Source of the DNA: Thermoguttaceae bacterium
Lineage (GTDB): Bacteria > Planctomycetota > Planctomycetia > Pirellulales > Thermoguttaceae
Assembly: GCA_017441605.1 (NCBI GenBank)
Contig: JAFRXD010000086.1
Coordinates: forward strand, 1 to 64,000
DNA: 64,000 nt
Reading direction: 5' to 3'
This document shows positions 27,101-34,863 of the stretch, piece after piece. Each line of letters starts with the position of its first letter. Within the stretch, counting starts at the first letter, position 1. The position numbers were made by a program, and so were the translations under genes. The notes under the pieces were generated by a model that worked only from the letters and a program-made list of their open reading frames with translations, was not told the origin of the DNA and ran no database searches.

Positions 27101-30100
27101 CCGACGGAATAGCTTCCGACTTCGGTCGACAGAGGAATCCACGTCGTCTCGAAAGAACCGTCGCTCGCGGTCGTTACGGTCAGGGTTCGCAAAACGGAGC
27201 CGTTGGAAATATCGATCGTTACGTCGACGCCTCCGACGCGCGCGCCGGTATTGACGTCGTAGGCGTAGCCGTAAAGCGGAATCGGGGTCGACGGATCCGC
27301 CTTTTCGACGTCGGTTTGGACGACGGCGGCGTAGGGCGGAACGTAGTTTTGCTCGCCGCTAGTCGCGAGATTGTTCGTTTCGCACAGCTCGGTAATCGTC
27401 TCGTCGGAATCGACGACGACGATCCAGTAGACGGAGTCGCCCATATCGAGCGGGGAGCAGGAGAAGGAGCGATAGACGGAGTTGTTCCCGTCGGCGTTGG
27501 AGATCGCGTCGTTTCGCTCGAAGGTCGCGACTAGTTGGGCGTCGTCGTCGAGGGTCGGTTTAGTCGAGACCCAGACTTGCTCTTTCCAAGAGGATCGGGT
27601 CTCCGCGCGTCCCTCGTTAACGACATAGTAAGAGACTTCGAACGAACTAAGATCGGTTTCGCTCTGAATTGATTGGACGTTCGAGGGGCGCAGATCGGGC
27701 CAAAGAGCGTCGGAGACGAGCGCTTTCGCGGTTCCTTGGGAAAAACCCGGAGCGGTCGCGGTAATCGTCGTCCAAATCTCCATCGCGAAAGACTCTCCAA
27801 GGCCGGTAGCGATCGTCGCGGTCGCGGAAGCGCTTCCGGCGGGAATCGTTATCGTTTCGGGAACGATTAGAATCGGGTCGGAGGAGACGAGAGACACGAC
27901 GAGATCGTCGGTAGCGGCCGTATTGCGCGAGACGGTAACAGTCGACGCGTTTTCTTCTCCTTGCGAGAGAAGCGCTTTGCTCAATCGAACGGTCAGCGCG
28001 GCTCCGTCGTCGTCGGCGACGAGGATTTGAGTCGCGGCAGTTCCGGTCGAATCGGAGCTCATCGAGCAGCCGCAGTTTTCCTGAACTCCTGTCGCGGTAA
28101 TCGTTACGAGGACGTCGCCGTCGACGATTCCGTTATCGTAGGATGCGCCGTAGAACTTGACCGAGGTTCGTCCGGCGGGGATTGTAACCTCGTTCGGAAC
28201 GCCGATTTTCGAGGGATTGGAGCTGGTCAAGCGAACGCGCAGGGCGCTGGAGGCGCTCTCGGTTCGGGTTACCGTTCCGACGAACGCGCCTCCTCCGACG
28301 CCCTCGCCGACCGCGTCGACGTCGAGCGAGATCGCGATGGTCGGCTCGTCGTCGTCGAGGATTGAAATCGTTTTCGACGCGGAGGTAAAGGTCGGGCTGG
28401 TCGCGGCGATTTTGACTTCCTCGACGCTCTCGGGTCGATCGTCGTCGACGACTGAGACCGTTACGGCGGCGGCGCTTTCGTTCGCGGGGATTACGACGCT
28501 CGACGGCAAGTTCAGTTGCGAGGAGCTCGACGCGGTCAGGCGAACGGTAATCGGCTTGTCGGTAACGCAGCTTCGGGTAACCGTTAGGATAAATTCCTCG
28601 CCCTCGTTTAGGGAGTATTTCGAAACGGAAAGCGAGAGTTGCGGATAGTCGATATTGACCACTTTAACGCTCGCGTATTTCGTATCAAAACCGGTCGCGG
28701 AGAACGCCAGTTCGACGTAAACGTCGGAATCGCACTCGTCGTCTTTGACAGCGGAGTAGAAGAACGGGGCGGAGGCTTGCCCGGCGGGGATTGTAACGGA
28801 CTCGGCAACGGTTAGTTCGGTCGGGTCGTTGGAGGCGATCGAGACAACGAGGGGTTGCGAGAGATCGCCGGCTCGGGAGACGGTTCCACGAACGTTTTGG
28901 GTTCCCTCGTCGAGGGAAGAGGCGCTTAGCGAGACGTTTAAGGTTTGCGTTAGCGCGGTCGCGGTCGAGGTCGCGCGCGAGTTGTTCGTTTCGTCGCTCT
29001 CCAAGACGGTATTGTCGTAGTCGGCGACGACAACGAACTTAACGTTCCCGGTATAACCGGTCGAAGGGACGGTGATCGTTTGGCGTCGTTGAATCGATTC
29101 GTTCGGCGCGAGGGCGTCGGTATAGCGAACGGTCTTGATAAGCTCGGCGTTTTCGAGGGTTCCGTCGGTCGAAATGTAGATCGCGTCGCGGCGAACCTCG
29201 CTTACGGTTCGCGGGCCCGCGTTCTTTTCATTCCAGACCAGCTCGATTAGAGAGCCGGAAACGGCGGTCGCGGGAGCGGTAACGGAGGTAACGCACAGAT
29301 CGGTGTCGCGGGGGGCGGTTTGGGCCTGGAACGTCGTCCAGTCGGAGTCGTAATAGTGATCCGCAACGGCTTTGACGCGGAAGTAGTAGGTGGAGCCTGA
29401 CAAAAGCGACGAGAAGGTCATCGTCCCGGCGGCGGTATAGGTCGCGGTTTCGACGGTCGCGAAGGTTTCGTCGGTTCCGTACTCGACGAGGTATTGGCGC
29501 GCGTTGGTCGAGGCGGCGAGTTTGGCGGTAATCGACGTTCCTTTGACGGCGACGTTGGAGACGCTGGGGGTGACTAGAGATCCGAGGTCGGTCTTGGCGG
29601 ACGCGGTCGTCCAGTCGGAGTCGTAAAATCCTTCGGCGGCGGTTTTAACGCGAACATAATAGGTCGCGTCGATCGTTAGTCCGGAGATCGTCCTATCGCC
29701 GGGGTCGTCGCAGTATATAAGTTGATAGCCCTGGAAAACGGGATTGGTCGCGTATTCCAAGACGTAGCGGTTCGCGCCCGCGACGGGACCGATCGTCGCG
29801 ACGAAGGAAGTATCGGTAATTTGCGAAAGGGTTAGGGTCGGGGCGGCGAGTGGCGCGCGGGCGGTCGTCGCGGTCAACTGGCTCCAGTCGGACTCGGTTT
29901 CTCCGTCGGTCGCTTTGACGCGGAGGTTGTAGGTCGTTTCGGGGGACAGTCCTTCGAGGACGAGCTCGCCCGAGGCGAGAACGTTGAGCGTTTCGCAGTT
30001 CTCGTAGTTCGAGTCGGTTCCGTATTCAAGGACGTATGAGGTCGCGTTTTCGACTTCGCCGATTTCGACAGTTAGGGAGTTCTCGGCCGCGAAGGTTAGG

Positions 30101-33100
30101 GCTAGGGTCGGGGCTTCTAGGATTTCCGTTTGCGAGGAACCGTTGATAGTCGTTGTTCCGACGATTTCGCCATTCATTAGATAGGAAATCGTAATGGGCG
30201 CGACGGAGTCGGGCGGAAGCGTTATCGATCTATATCTATGTTGAATCTGGGTTCCAGAGCCGTCGACGACTTGAATATCATTCCACGCGGTCGAATAAGC
30301 AATATTTAATTCAATAGAATCCGATGGGTTCGTCGCGATTCGTTTGATATTTGAATCAAAACGCAACGAGTTCAGGGTTGGGCTATCCGAAATAACGAGA
30401 GACGTTAATTGATTGGATTCGCACCAGAGCGTTTTCAAATTCGCGCTACCGGTCAGATCGAGAGACGTTAGTTGATTAGAACTGCACCTGAGCGATTGCA
30501 AATTCGCGCAACCAGACAGATCGAGAGACGTTAGTTCATTGCCATCGCACCAAAGCGTTTGCAAATTCGCGCAATCGGTCAGATCGAGAGACGTTAGTTC
30601 ATTGTCCCAGCACCTGAGCGTTTGCAAATTCGTGCAACCAGACAGATCGAGAGACGTTAGTTCATTGTAATCGCACCAGAGATATTGCAAATTCGCGCAA
30701 CCGGTCAGATCGAGAGACGTTAATTCATTGGAATAGCACCAAAGCGTTTGCAAATTCGGGAAATTGGTCGGATCGAGAGACGTTAGTCCATTGGATCCAC
30801 AATCGAGGAATTTCAAATTCGCGAAACTGCCCAGATCGAGATTCGTCAGTTTATTGTAACTATACCTAAGCGTTTGCAAATTCGCGCAATCGGTTAGATC
30901 GAGAGACGTTAGTTCATTGGAATCGCACCAAAGATAATACAAATCCGCGCAACCGGTCAGATCGAGAGACGTTAGTTCATTGGAATAGCAGTCGAGAACT
31001 AGCAAATTCGCGCAATTGGTCAAATCGAGTTCCGTTAGTTGATTATGATAGCAATAGAGGTATTGCAAACTCGCGAACCCAACAACGTTCAGTTCCGTTA
31101 GTTGATTGGCTCCGCATAGGAGACTTTGCAAACTCGAGAGCCCTATAAGATCGAGAGACGTTAGTTGATTGCCATAGCAATCAAGCGTTTGCAAATTCGC
31201 GCAACCGGAGAGGTCGAGAGAAATCAAACTGCAATAATTGACATTGATCGTTTGAAGATTGAGAAGTCCGGAGGCGTTTAATTCACACAGGGGGAGATGG
31301 GCGGAACTAGTTCCGTTGCAAACGAACTTCGTCAATGCGTCGCAGTCGGTTAGATCGACGCTCGTCGCGGTCGTTTGGGAGCAGGTCAGTTCGACGAGTC
31401 GCCCTTGGTCGTTCCAGACGACGCCGTCGCTTTCGGCGGTCAAGCCTAGGGACTCGACAACGGCTAAGTCGCCGAGGTCGTAGGGGGACGACTCGGAACC
31501 GGTCTCGGCGGTCAACCGGCTCCAGTCGGACTCGGTTTCTCCGTCGGTCGCTTTGACGCGGAGGTAGTAGGTCGTTTCGGGGGACAGTCCTTCGAGGACG
31601 AGCTCGCCCGAGGCGAGAACGTTGAGCGTTTTGCAGCTCTCGTAGTTCGAGTCGGTTCCGTATTCAAGGACGTATGAGGTCGCGTTTTCGACTTCGCCGA
31701 TTTCGACGGTTAGGGAGTTCTCGGCCGCGAAGGTTAGGGCTAGGGTCGGGACGGTTAGGAGTGAGGGCGCCGCGTCGACGAACTCGTAAGCCCCGAGATC
31801 CACGATTCCATTGGCAATTCTTGGATTTCCGGCAAGATCAAATTCGGCGGAAACGTATTGGTTATCGCCCAAATCGATCGCTTGAGAGTTTTCGGCGAGC
31901 GAGTAATCGCCGTTTTCGGGGTCGGCGAAAAGCGGAAGGGTCATGTCGTAGACGTAGTTGACGACATTGGGATCGGACGCGTTCGTCCATACGGAATATG
32001 GCGAGAGAACGTTGCGGGCATTGCGGACGCCGTAATCATTGATCTCGTTGGTTCCGTTCTCGCTATTCGTCGCAAGGATCGAGTTATAGAGATTGATCTC
32101 GCCGTATTTTAGATAGACGCCGCGTCCGTAAGACGCGAAATTACCCGCAACCGAGCAATTATAGAGGTTCGCGGTTCCCCCGTAAATGAAAACGCCTCCG
32201 CCCTCGTAAGCGAAACCGCCTGTAAAGAGACAGTTTTCGACATTGACCGCGTAGTCGGTAGTCGTCAGATAAACGCACAATCCGGAACCGTATTCCGCTT
32301 TTCCATCGAAGATTCTAAAACCGATAATCTTCGTAAAGTTCGATTTTGCAGCAACGGTAAAAACGCGCGACGCGCCGCCGCCGCTAATCGTAATCCCCAA
32401 ATCGGCGCCGTCGATGGTAATCGCCTTGTCAATGCAAAGATCGACGCCGTTAAGAACAATCATCGCGCCTCGTAACGCTTCGTCGAAGGAAACTGTTTCG
32501 CCGTCGTTAGCGTAGGCGATCGCCTCGCGCAAGGAGATTTTTCCGTCGGTATCGTCGACGACGTCCTCGTAGGTAGTAACGACAAGAGATGGCTCCTCCG
32601 GAGTTCTGGCGAACGAAGTTCGATATTCGAAAGCGCCGATATCGACGGTCGGCGTTTGTTTCCAACCGGCGTTCGTCCTTTGATTTCCGGCGAAATCGAT
32701 TTCGGCGGCTCGAGAATTGTCGCCGCGATCGATCGCCCAGCTCGTTTGCAACAACCTTAAATCGAGCTCGCTCTCGTTGGTCAAAACACCGGCGGCGCTT
32801 AACGTCGGTCCCGAAACGAACCCGGGGGCTCCGCCAATCGCGCAACAATAAGCGGCGTAACCTCGTCCGGTAATTTCGGCGTCGTACGGAGCCGCGTTTT
32901 GGGCAACGATCGTATTATAAAACGCGACGGAGCAATAAGTCGCGACTCCACCACCGTAATTCTTCGCGTAATTCCCCGCGATTGTACAATTAGTCAACGA
33001 ACCGGATCCGTAGTTGATATAAACCCCGCCTCCAGAGCAACAACTAAAATTATATACGGACACGGAATTTCCATAAATCAACGTATTATCGACGCTAATG

Positions 33101-34806
33101 ACGCCGTCGTATTGAAATATTCCGGCTCCGCAGTTGGTCGCGACGTTATCGCGAATAACGCATCTTGAAACAACAAGATTTCCAATGGAATTGATCCCGC
33201 CGCCGTCGACGGAGACGCCATTGGCGACGTCGAGGGCGATTAGAAAAGCGCCGGAGTAAATAGAAAAGACACGGGACGCGTTATTTCCACTGATCGTAAC
33301 TCCGGGTTTCGAGTTCTCGGCGTCCCAAAGATCGGACGCGTCGATCGTCACGTTTTTATCGACTTCAAGAGCGGAGCCGTTCAAAACGATCGTTTTGCCT
33401 TTAAGGATTGGGGCGAAAGAGATTGTATCTCCGGCTTTGGCGTAGAGGATCGCTTCTCGCAAGGAGATAAGATTGTCGGAATCGTCGACGATGTCGAGCT
33501 CGGAGGTGACGACGAGAGAGGGGGTTTCGGGAGTATTTTCGAACGTTCCTTGATACTCGTAGGCGCCGATATCGACGGTCGAGGACGATTTCCAACTAGC
33601 GACGATTCTGCTATTTCCATCGATATCGAGGGAATCGGTCACAAGGGAATTATCGCCCCTGTCGATCGCGCGGCTTCCGGGGGCGAGTCTCAAATCGAGG
33701 GTATCGGGATTTGTCAGAGTTCCGTTCGAATCAAAGACGGGCGCTTCGACAAATTCGGGATCCAATCCGATAAGACTGTTGGTCGAGGACTCGACATAAA
33801 AGCGATAAACGTCTTCGTAGCTCTTCCATTCGCCGTAATTTAACGCGACAATCGAATTCTCTAAGATCGTGTTTTGGGAACTCCATAGACCTCCGGCGTA
33901 TTTCGCGCTATTTCCGCTTATCGTCGCGTTGGAGAGAGTTAGAGTTCCGTACCCGGCGTAAATACCTCCGGCGTAAGAATTCGCTTTATTCGCGGCGACA
34001 ACAGAATTCGACAGAGAGACCGAGGCAAAATTAACCAAAGCTCCGCCTCCATAAGAGGACGCGTCATTGCTAACAAGCGAGCAACCGGTAAGAGAGCCGT
34101 TTTTTTGGTAAGCGTAAAATCCCGCGCCGGAAGCGGCGACGTTCCCTTTTACGACGCAATGATCAAAGGAATAAGAACCGGAGTATCCGGATAGATAAAC
34201 GCCTCCCCCTTGATTGGCCGCCGCGTTCTCGGAAATAACGCAATCGACAAGCGATAGGCTTTTGGTCGCGTAAACGCCTCCGCCGTTGTCGCGCGAATAT
34301 CCTCGCGTAATCGTCAATCCGACGAACGAGACGTTGGCGGTAACGTTGAAGACGCGAGAGGCGTCGTTTCCGCTAATCGCGATTCCGGGCGCATCGTTCG
34401 CGTCGTCCCAAATGGCGGAGGCGTCGATGGTAATCGCTTTATCGACGACTAGTTCGGAACCGCCTAGGGTAATCGTTCCGCCTTTTAGGGAGGCGTCGAA
34501 GACGATCGAGTCCCCGTCTTGGGCGCTCGCGAGAAGGGCGCGCAACGAACCGGGGTCGTCCAGCGAATCGGTTAACGAAGAGACGACGCATTGGGTTCCC
34601 TCGGCAACGAGGGGCGCTTCCTCGGCAATAAGGGCGGACGCGACGGGCGCGAGTCCCTCGGGGGTCGCGCTGAGGAGTTGTCGCTCTTCCAGCGATTCTA
34701 AGCGCAAGGTTCGCGTTTTTGGGGATTTCGCTTTCGGTGAATCGATTTTGCGGGTCTTTTGTTCGACGAGGGCGCGGGCGATACGGGCGAAGTTTTTGCG
34801 AGTCAT
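18112..34806 (-). CDS. Giant multidomain surface protein (5564 aa)
   Basis: Start taken at the ATG 34804-34806 because MTRKNFARI aligns with the N-termini of two paralogues; a TTG five codons upstream is possible. Modules in order (approximate residues): basic N-terminus and LESLEERQLLSA (36-47); three right-handed beta-helix units, two with SLREAI starts (70-1013); FN3; LRR tract (1186-1480); three FN3; CARDB; Calx-beta repeats (1953-2370); CARDB; carboxypeptidase-regulatory-like and other sandwich domains (2500-3040); a cysteine-containing AT-richer island (3050-3490); unknown domain; three SbsA-like Ig (3900-4240); VCBS/FG-GAP (4446-4740); eight FN3 (4770-5500). The end is EEFWDLLAKSAARSRNR. 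There is no hydrophobic signal peptide, no transmembrane helix, and no LPXTG or dockerin. I infer a secreted or surface adhesin; the ligand is unknown. Confidence 0.9.
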   Translation of the reverse strand: MTRKNFARIARALVEQKTRKIDSPKAKSPKTRTLRLESLEERQLLSATPEGLAPVASALIAEEAPLVAEGTQCVVSSLTDSLDDPGSLRALLASAQDGDSIVFDASLKGGTITLGGSELVVDKAITIDASAIWDDANDAPGIAISGNDASRVFNVTANVSFVGLTITRGYSRDNGGGVYATKSLSLVDCVISENAAANQGGGVYLSGYSGSYSFDHCVVKGNVAASGAGFYAYQKNGSLTGCSLVSNDASSYGGGALVNFASVSLSNSVVAANKANSYAGGIYAGYGTLTLSNATISGNSAKYAGGLWSSQNTILENSIVALNYGEWKSYEDVYRFYVESSTNSLIGLDPEFVEAPVFDSNGTLTNPDTLDLRLAPGSRAIDRGDNSLVTDSLDIDGNSRIVASWKSSSTVDIGAYEYQGTFENTPETPSLVVTSELDIVDDSDNLISLREAILYAKAGDTISFAPILKGKTIVLNGSALEVDKNVTIDASDLWDAENSKPGVTISGNNASRVFSIYSGAFLIALDVANGVSVDGGGINSIGNLVVSRCVIRDNVATNCGAGIFQYDGVISVDNTLIYGNSVSVYNFSCCSGGGVYINYGSGSLTNCTIAGNYAKNYGGGVATYCSVAFYNTIVAQNAAPYDAEITGRGYAAYCCAIGGAPGFVSGPTLSAAGVLTNESELDLRLLQTSWAIDRGDNSRAAEIDFAGNQRTNAGWKQTPTVDIGAFEYRTSFARTPEEPSLVVTTYEDVVDDTDGKISLREAIAYANDGETVSFDEALRGAMIVLNGVDLCIDKAITIDGADLGITISGGGASRVFTVAAKSNFTKIIGFRIFDGKAEYGSGLCVYLTTTDYAVNVENCLFTGGFAYEGGGVFIYGGTANLYNCSVAGNFASYGRGVYLKYGEINLYNSILATNSENGTNEINDYGVRNARNVLSPYSVWTNASDPNVVNYVYDMTLPLFADPENGDYSLAENSQAIDLGDNQYVSAEFDLAGNPRIANGIVDLGAYEFVDAAPSLLTVPTLALTFAAENSLTVEIGEVENATSYVLEYGTDSNYESCKTLNVLASGELVLEGLSPETTYYLRVKATDGETESDWSRLTAETGSESSPYDLGDLAVVESLGLTAESDGVVWNDQGRLVELTCSQTTATSVDLTDCDALTKFVCNGTSSAHLPLCELNASGLLNLQTINVNYCSLISLDLSGCANLQTLDCYGNQLTSLDLIGLSSLQSLLCGANQLTELNVVGFASLQYLYCYHNQLTELDLTNCANLLVLDCYSNELTSLDLTGCADLYYLWCDSNELTSLDLTDCANLQTLRYSYNKLTNLDLGSFANLKFLDCGSNGLTSLDPTNFPNLQTLWCYSNELTSLDLTGCANLQYLWCDYNELTSLDLSGCTNLQTLRCWDNELTSLDLTDCANLQTLWCDGNELTSLDLSGCANLQSLRCSSNQLTSLDLTGSANLKTLWCESNQLTSLVISDSPTLNSLRFDSNIKRIATNPSDSIELNIAYSTAWNDIQVVDGSGTQIQHRYRSITLPPDSVAPITISYLMNGEIVGTTTINGSSQTEILEAPTLALTFAAENSLTVEIGEVENATSYVLEYGTDSNYENCETLNVLASGELVLEGLSPETTYNLRVKATDGETESDWSQLTATTARAPLAAPTLTLSQITDTSFVATIGPVAGANRYVLEYATNPVFQGYQLIYCDDPGDRTISGLTIDATYYVRVKTAAEGFYDSDWTTASAKTDLGSLVTPSVSNVAVKGTSITAKLAASTNARQYLVEYGTDETFATVETATYTAAGTMTFSSLLSGSTYYFRVKAVADHYYDSDWTTFQAQTAPRDTDLCVTSVTAPATAVSGSLIELVWNEKNAGPRTVSEVRRDAIYISTDGTLENAELIKTVRYTDALAPNESIQRRQTITVPSTGYTGNVKFVVVADYDNTVLESDETNNSRATSTATALTQTLNVSLSASSLDEGTQNVRGTVSRAGDLSQPLVVSIASNDPTELTVAESVTIPAGQASAPFFYSAVKDDECDSDVYVELAFSATGFDTKYASVKVVNIDYPQLSLSVSKYSLNEGEEFILTVTRSCVTDKPITVRLTASSSSQLNLPSSVVIPANESAAAVTVSVVDDDRPESVEEVKIAATSPTFTSASKTISILDDDEPTIAISLDVDAVGEGVGGGAFVGTVTRTESASSALRVRLTSSNPSKIGVPNEVTIPAGRTSVKFYGASYDNGIVDGDVLVTITATGVQENCGCSMSSDSTGTAATQILVADDDGAALTVRLSKALLSQGEENASTVTVSRNTAATDDLVVSLVSSDPILIVPETITIPAGSASATATIATGLGESFAMEIWTTITATAPGFSQGTAKALVSDALWPDLRPSNVQSIQSETDLSSFEVSYYVVNEGRAETRSSWKEQVWVSTKPTLDDDAQLVATFERNDAISNADGNNSVYRSFSCSPLDMGDSVYWIVVVDSDETITELCETNNLATSGEQNYVPPYAAVVQTDVEKADPSTPIPLYGYAYDVNTGARVGGVDVTIDISNGSVLRTLTVTTASDGSFETTWIPLSTEVGSYSVGARRPGKTTAPVQDRFSLMKLSLDATKATINISTGQTVVGSFVIRNKTAEPITNLDALVEGLADNVRLAVNFSSTIIPAGGSATVTLTATALSADAPASTAKLRVTSEETRDEEIALAFNVYPSHAVLTTDKPILSTSMTVGAQKIVEFEICNESGVETGPITVDLPSDFAWLSCVNGTTLDSLAPGEARTVQLLLNPSADMPLQMYQGRFVLHYGNTGLGVDFKFRAKSEVYSDLTVRAVDEWTYYTDDGPAVSGASVKVVDALTKQVVSVGTTGDDGLWSVVGLAEGYYDIYVDAEKHNNYHETIYLDDDQNLDAFLQMQTVRYEWTVTPTTIEDEYDVSIETIFETNVPAPVITVSPALVDVSDMEVGEIRQIDFTIENHGLIAVYDFAPLFGPETDYGEFVVTPLVDVLDVLSANSSVVIPVIFERRDPATADANEELVEAPVLADQTTANARGVAMNIMVFERRNVNASQTSSLNSTTTVNDDRLSPLVTSGGSPCSFLLGYAGHYECSGDRLVETSTSVVIDSICYRSGWGGGSGGVSFSGGSGPNNNSPLSPASSSTSVSVTNSCENANGDEEDDGDDDDCKPCGVEVGGSLNIKGFLLNKLLRAVNKALPTTLSILDLEPRVSFSIDGGLCCECGGLTGLGSHIEASLSGAIMVKAHWGPAKTISKEYQLSEDVYAQAYWVAKCGVDVTVELSASASYKKECGKDAEWSVSFGVNIPLSAGAEITGTSKIADLKTHNVTTTSVSGRASFDTTITVGCSGDSRSGWSLQACVQPITFTISASFDYLGASVEVHDSWTLVNGGCIPSSNSSSNQDMLRYGSEGDDEELDESLEDYFSYPADLDFSDVEFDGILDDYATAEEAAELIGYSSRTELEADLGYELNDTMSFDEFVQVSYEIYQKYHAADKGVCAKVKLQLKQNAVLTRDAFDAKLVLENATDEPISDVAVDIMIYDEWGNDVTNMFGIYPPTTENFYNADLDNLGDLEGMAAGVANWIFVPSTECAKNGPQQYSVGGILRYVAAGKEFSMTMAPASITVYPQPELELTYFWQRDVIGDDPWTDEVEPSEPFELAVLVQNKGAGDAQNLRIISAQPEIVENEKGLLIDFTIAGSKLNGQEVPNSLTVDFGTIPADGTAVGQWFMESTLQGHFIDYNATFQHVNGFNDLQFSLIKNVTIHELIHSVKDDSDGADDLPDFLVNDNETVIEVYDLPDTLYLSSGEIESVATTTNYSISGSIGWDALTVDLTASAADSGWNYVWVRDQDPGASDYELYRVVRSDGKELNSANFWQTHRTFIDGVDVKNENTLHILDKFESASDVYTYTLFYRPGDQAGPRIASIEQLQSNIRVAPLESVDIEFSEPIAESTFTTANLSLTRNGGRNLIDNLVSIQKISDTIYRISGLSAATGADGEYKLTVSTLGITDVWGNLAETGSTSLEWINASESPIVVSIDQPAECGQDAVGSLAIVFSLPVDASTFGLEDLTLTRDSGENLLTSASGAALNARSATEFVLSGLTNLTSEDGKYVLSVKATDVHGTDNKRGVGVASIEWVKDVVGPSNAVWFGVDRSAVNYGYDALYLGFDEQIDFATLSRADLTLTRNGVNVPLDARLAMGILPESLKSTDAVQEWKLVGLRNFATEDGDYVLTVDLANVADLAGNLGSGRFSVSWTVDSEAPSLAFSQGINASSSEVALAGLASEENVVVRIYDSSDSSELFAGSYSGRDVAINLALPREGARNLRVRVTDAAGNWSDSELTARIDRTAPFVLGTSIEENVLSVRFSEPTNLAELIAGGSIVRAVSVLDDVAGTALDLPAAKFVYDAATKTLEIDLNSINVAGRETIPLTLRIDGSLVLDAAGNALKGSAATAGTPIRFALSGTVATANSYSVPSLVDWNGDGKLDLLVGEKSADGLGRVQVRLNTGSNAAPSYADPFYATYRDGNATVELTVPGQGCQGAAPRAVDVDGDGALDLFVGLADGTILFYRGQGTGANWPLTAPEFVTVGLDGAKSQLSVGSRAVFEVCDWDVDGRYDLLVGAGDGKLYVLVDSASEGLFDFRNALALTSANGTGELVLSAGRAAPTLADVDGDGKLDIVAGDSNGAFWTLLNVGTPANPRFESAVRLTDVDGDLALPNSAKRSRPFATDYDGDGAADLLVGSSDGNVYLYRGLKSASFNTDGESGGEFVCSVDWSYDANVVSEQLATPNMIKSLAKPTSITVKIGSVANATDYVVQYGTDPEFATYETATTQPGYFTASGLLSSTTYYFRVKATASGYKDSNWKELSVTTDKATLKAPEFAVDTTNTAIVVKIFSIEGADRYVMEYSTDPSFESGVVHKEYASSQIGSAKTFSKLTTLTTYYVRVKATGENFYDSAWTTASPIPGAPRVAAPTLSASATKSAVIVNIRAVDGAATYELQYSQDPDFTGATVKTYQTGGAKTFTNLPFGTTYYFRVKASGDGYNDSKRSTIEFAAGELSATTLKPSNVNYGSLDLAISVVANASSYALQYATDQNFTDPKTLTYSTYGTKSLSGLDPETTYYFRAKAIGDGVNRVDSKWSVVKTTTTKAYLGQLAAPTFTATATKSAIVVKLETPVENAAKYVVEFGTDSNFATCETRSYAGVGLKTISGLQTGATYYVRVKTTAPGYADSDYAATVKLIPGGATLATPTVALAQAANTSLDLEIAEVANSTAYVVEYGTDETFATCETATFASAGVQTISGLTYGQTYFVRVKATSLAANDSKWSATLEARTTGIDAPTASVSTTKTAVVVKIGTVANASSYVVEYGTDPSYVGAGVKTYPTTGIKTISGLASGTTYYLRVKAVSTEFGESDWVELVAETKPDVQILAAPEITSVSTTKAAVTFRLNPVENATTYVVEYGTDPSFVGAGTKTYATTGAKTISGLVSGTTYFFRVKAIAEGFADSAWTTFDATTKPATTSSAVLDEEQEFFEESLATNGSELFAQSRGSANRSSGADFENYFEDDLEEFWDLLAKSAARSRNR
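18310..20500 (-). repeat. Eight consecutive FN3 modules
   Basis: Units of ~85-95 residues share the pattern VVEYGTDPSF ... KTISGL ... TTYYFRVKA ... DSxW. Two lie in a conserved block with the linker AAGEL, also found in three paralogues. Confidence 0.85.
20590..21470 (-). repeat. VCBS/FG-GAP-type repeats
   Basis: Calcium-loop-like motifs DWNGDGKLDLLVG, DVDGDGALDLFVG, DWDVDGRYDLLVG, DVDGDGKLDIVAG and DYDGDGAADLLVG recur at irregular spacing of 50-75 residues, as in integrin-like beta-propeller repeats. Confidence 0.88.
22090..23110 (-). repeat. Three SbsA-like Ig modules
   Basis: Three ~110-residue units share IEFSEPI/IVFSLPV/LGFDEQI, then LSLTRNGGRNLI-like text, a DGEY/DGKY/DGDY turn and LEWI-type ends, as in bacterial SbsA_Ig/Big_5-like domains. 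Confidence 0.75.
27700..28950 (-). repeat. Four Calx-beta-like modules
   Basis: Units with SLSVSKYSLNEGEEF, IPANESAAAVTVSVVDDD and related text recur about every 100 residues. They are flanked on both sides by CARDB-like domains (VVVADYDNTVLESDETNN; VVVDSDETITELCETNN). Confidence 0.8.
29871..30112 (-). repeat. Direct repeat copy A (FN3) flanking the LRR tract
   Basis: 242 bp, nearly identical to 31509-31750 at a constant offset of 1638 bp with only a few mismatches and no indel. It encodes an FN3 module (LTFAAENSLTVEIGEVENAT). Confidence 0.9.
30370..31330 (-). repeat. Leucine-rich repeat tract, 63-bp period
   Basis: About fifteen units of 21 codons, mostly of the form LTSLDLTGCANLQ followed by LWCDSNE. 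Two positions per repeat are often Cys. A cap-like segment with EGRL/QGRL-type text precedes it, also seen in the paralogue at 51773-60877. Confidence 0.92.
31509..31750 (-). repeat. Direct repeat copy B (FN3) flanking the LRR tract
   Basis: Partner of 29871-30112; together they bracket the LRR region at 30113-31508. Confidence 0.9.
31770..34600 (-). repeat. Three right-handed beta-helix units
   Basis: Each unit opens with a DxISLREAIxYA-like or GSLRALL segment and DASLKGGTITLGGSEL text, continues with GGGVY/GGGIY-rich short repeats (NCSVAGNFA, DCVISENAA), and ends in SxAIDRGDN...GAYEY as in choice-of-anchor-Q proteins. Boundaries: ~33.54-34.60, 32.62-33.53 and 31.77-32.59 kb. Confidence 0.85.
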
Positions 34807-34863
34807 TGCGTTGGATTTCAAAAGGTCGACGGGGTTAGAAGGGTCGGGGAAACTTGGAACGTT

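Noticed and set aside
30370-31330. Regular 63-bp repeats considered as a CRISPR array
   Set aside because: Repeats are contiguous, in frame, and translate to leucine-rich repeats; there are no unique spacers.
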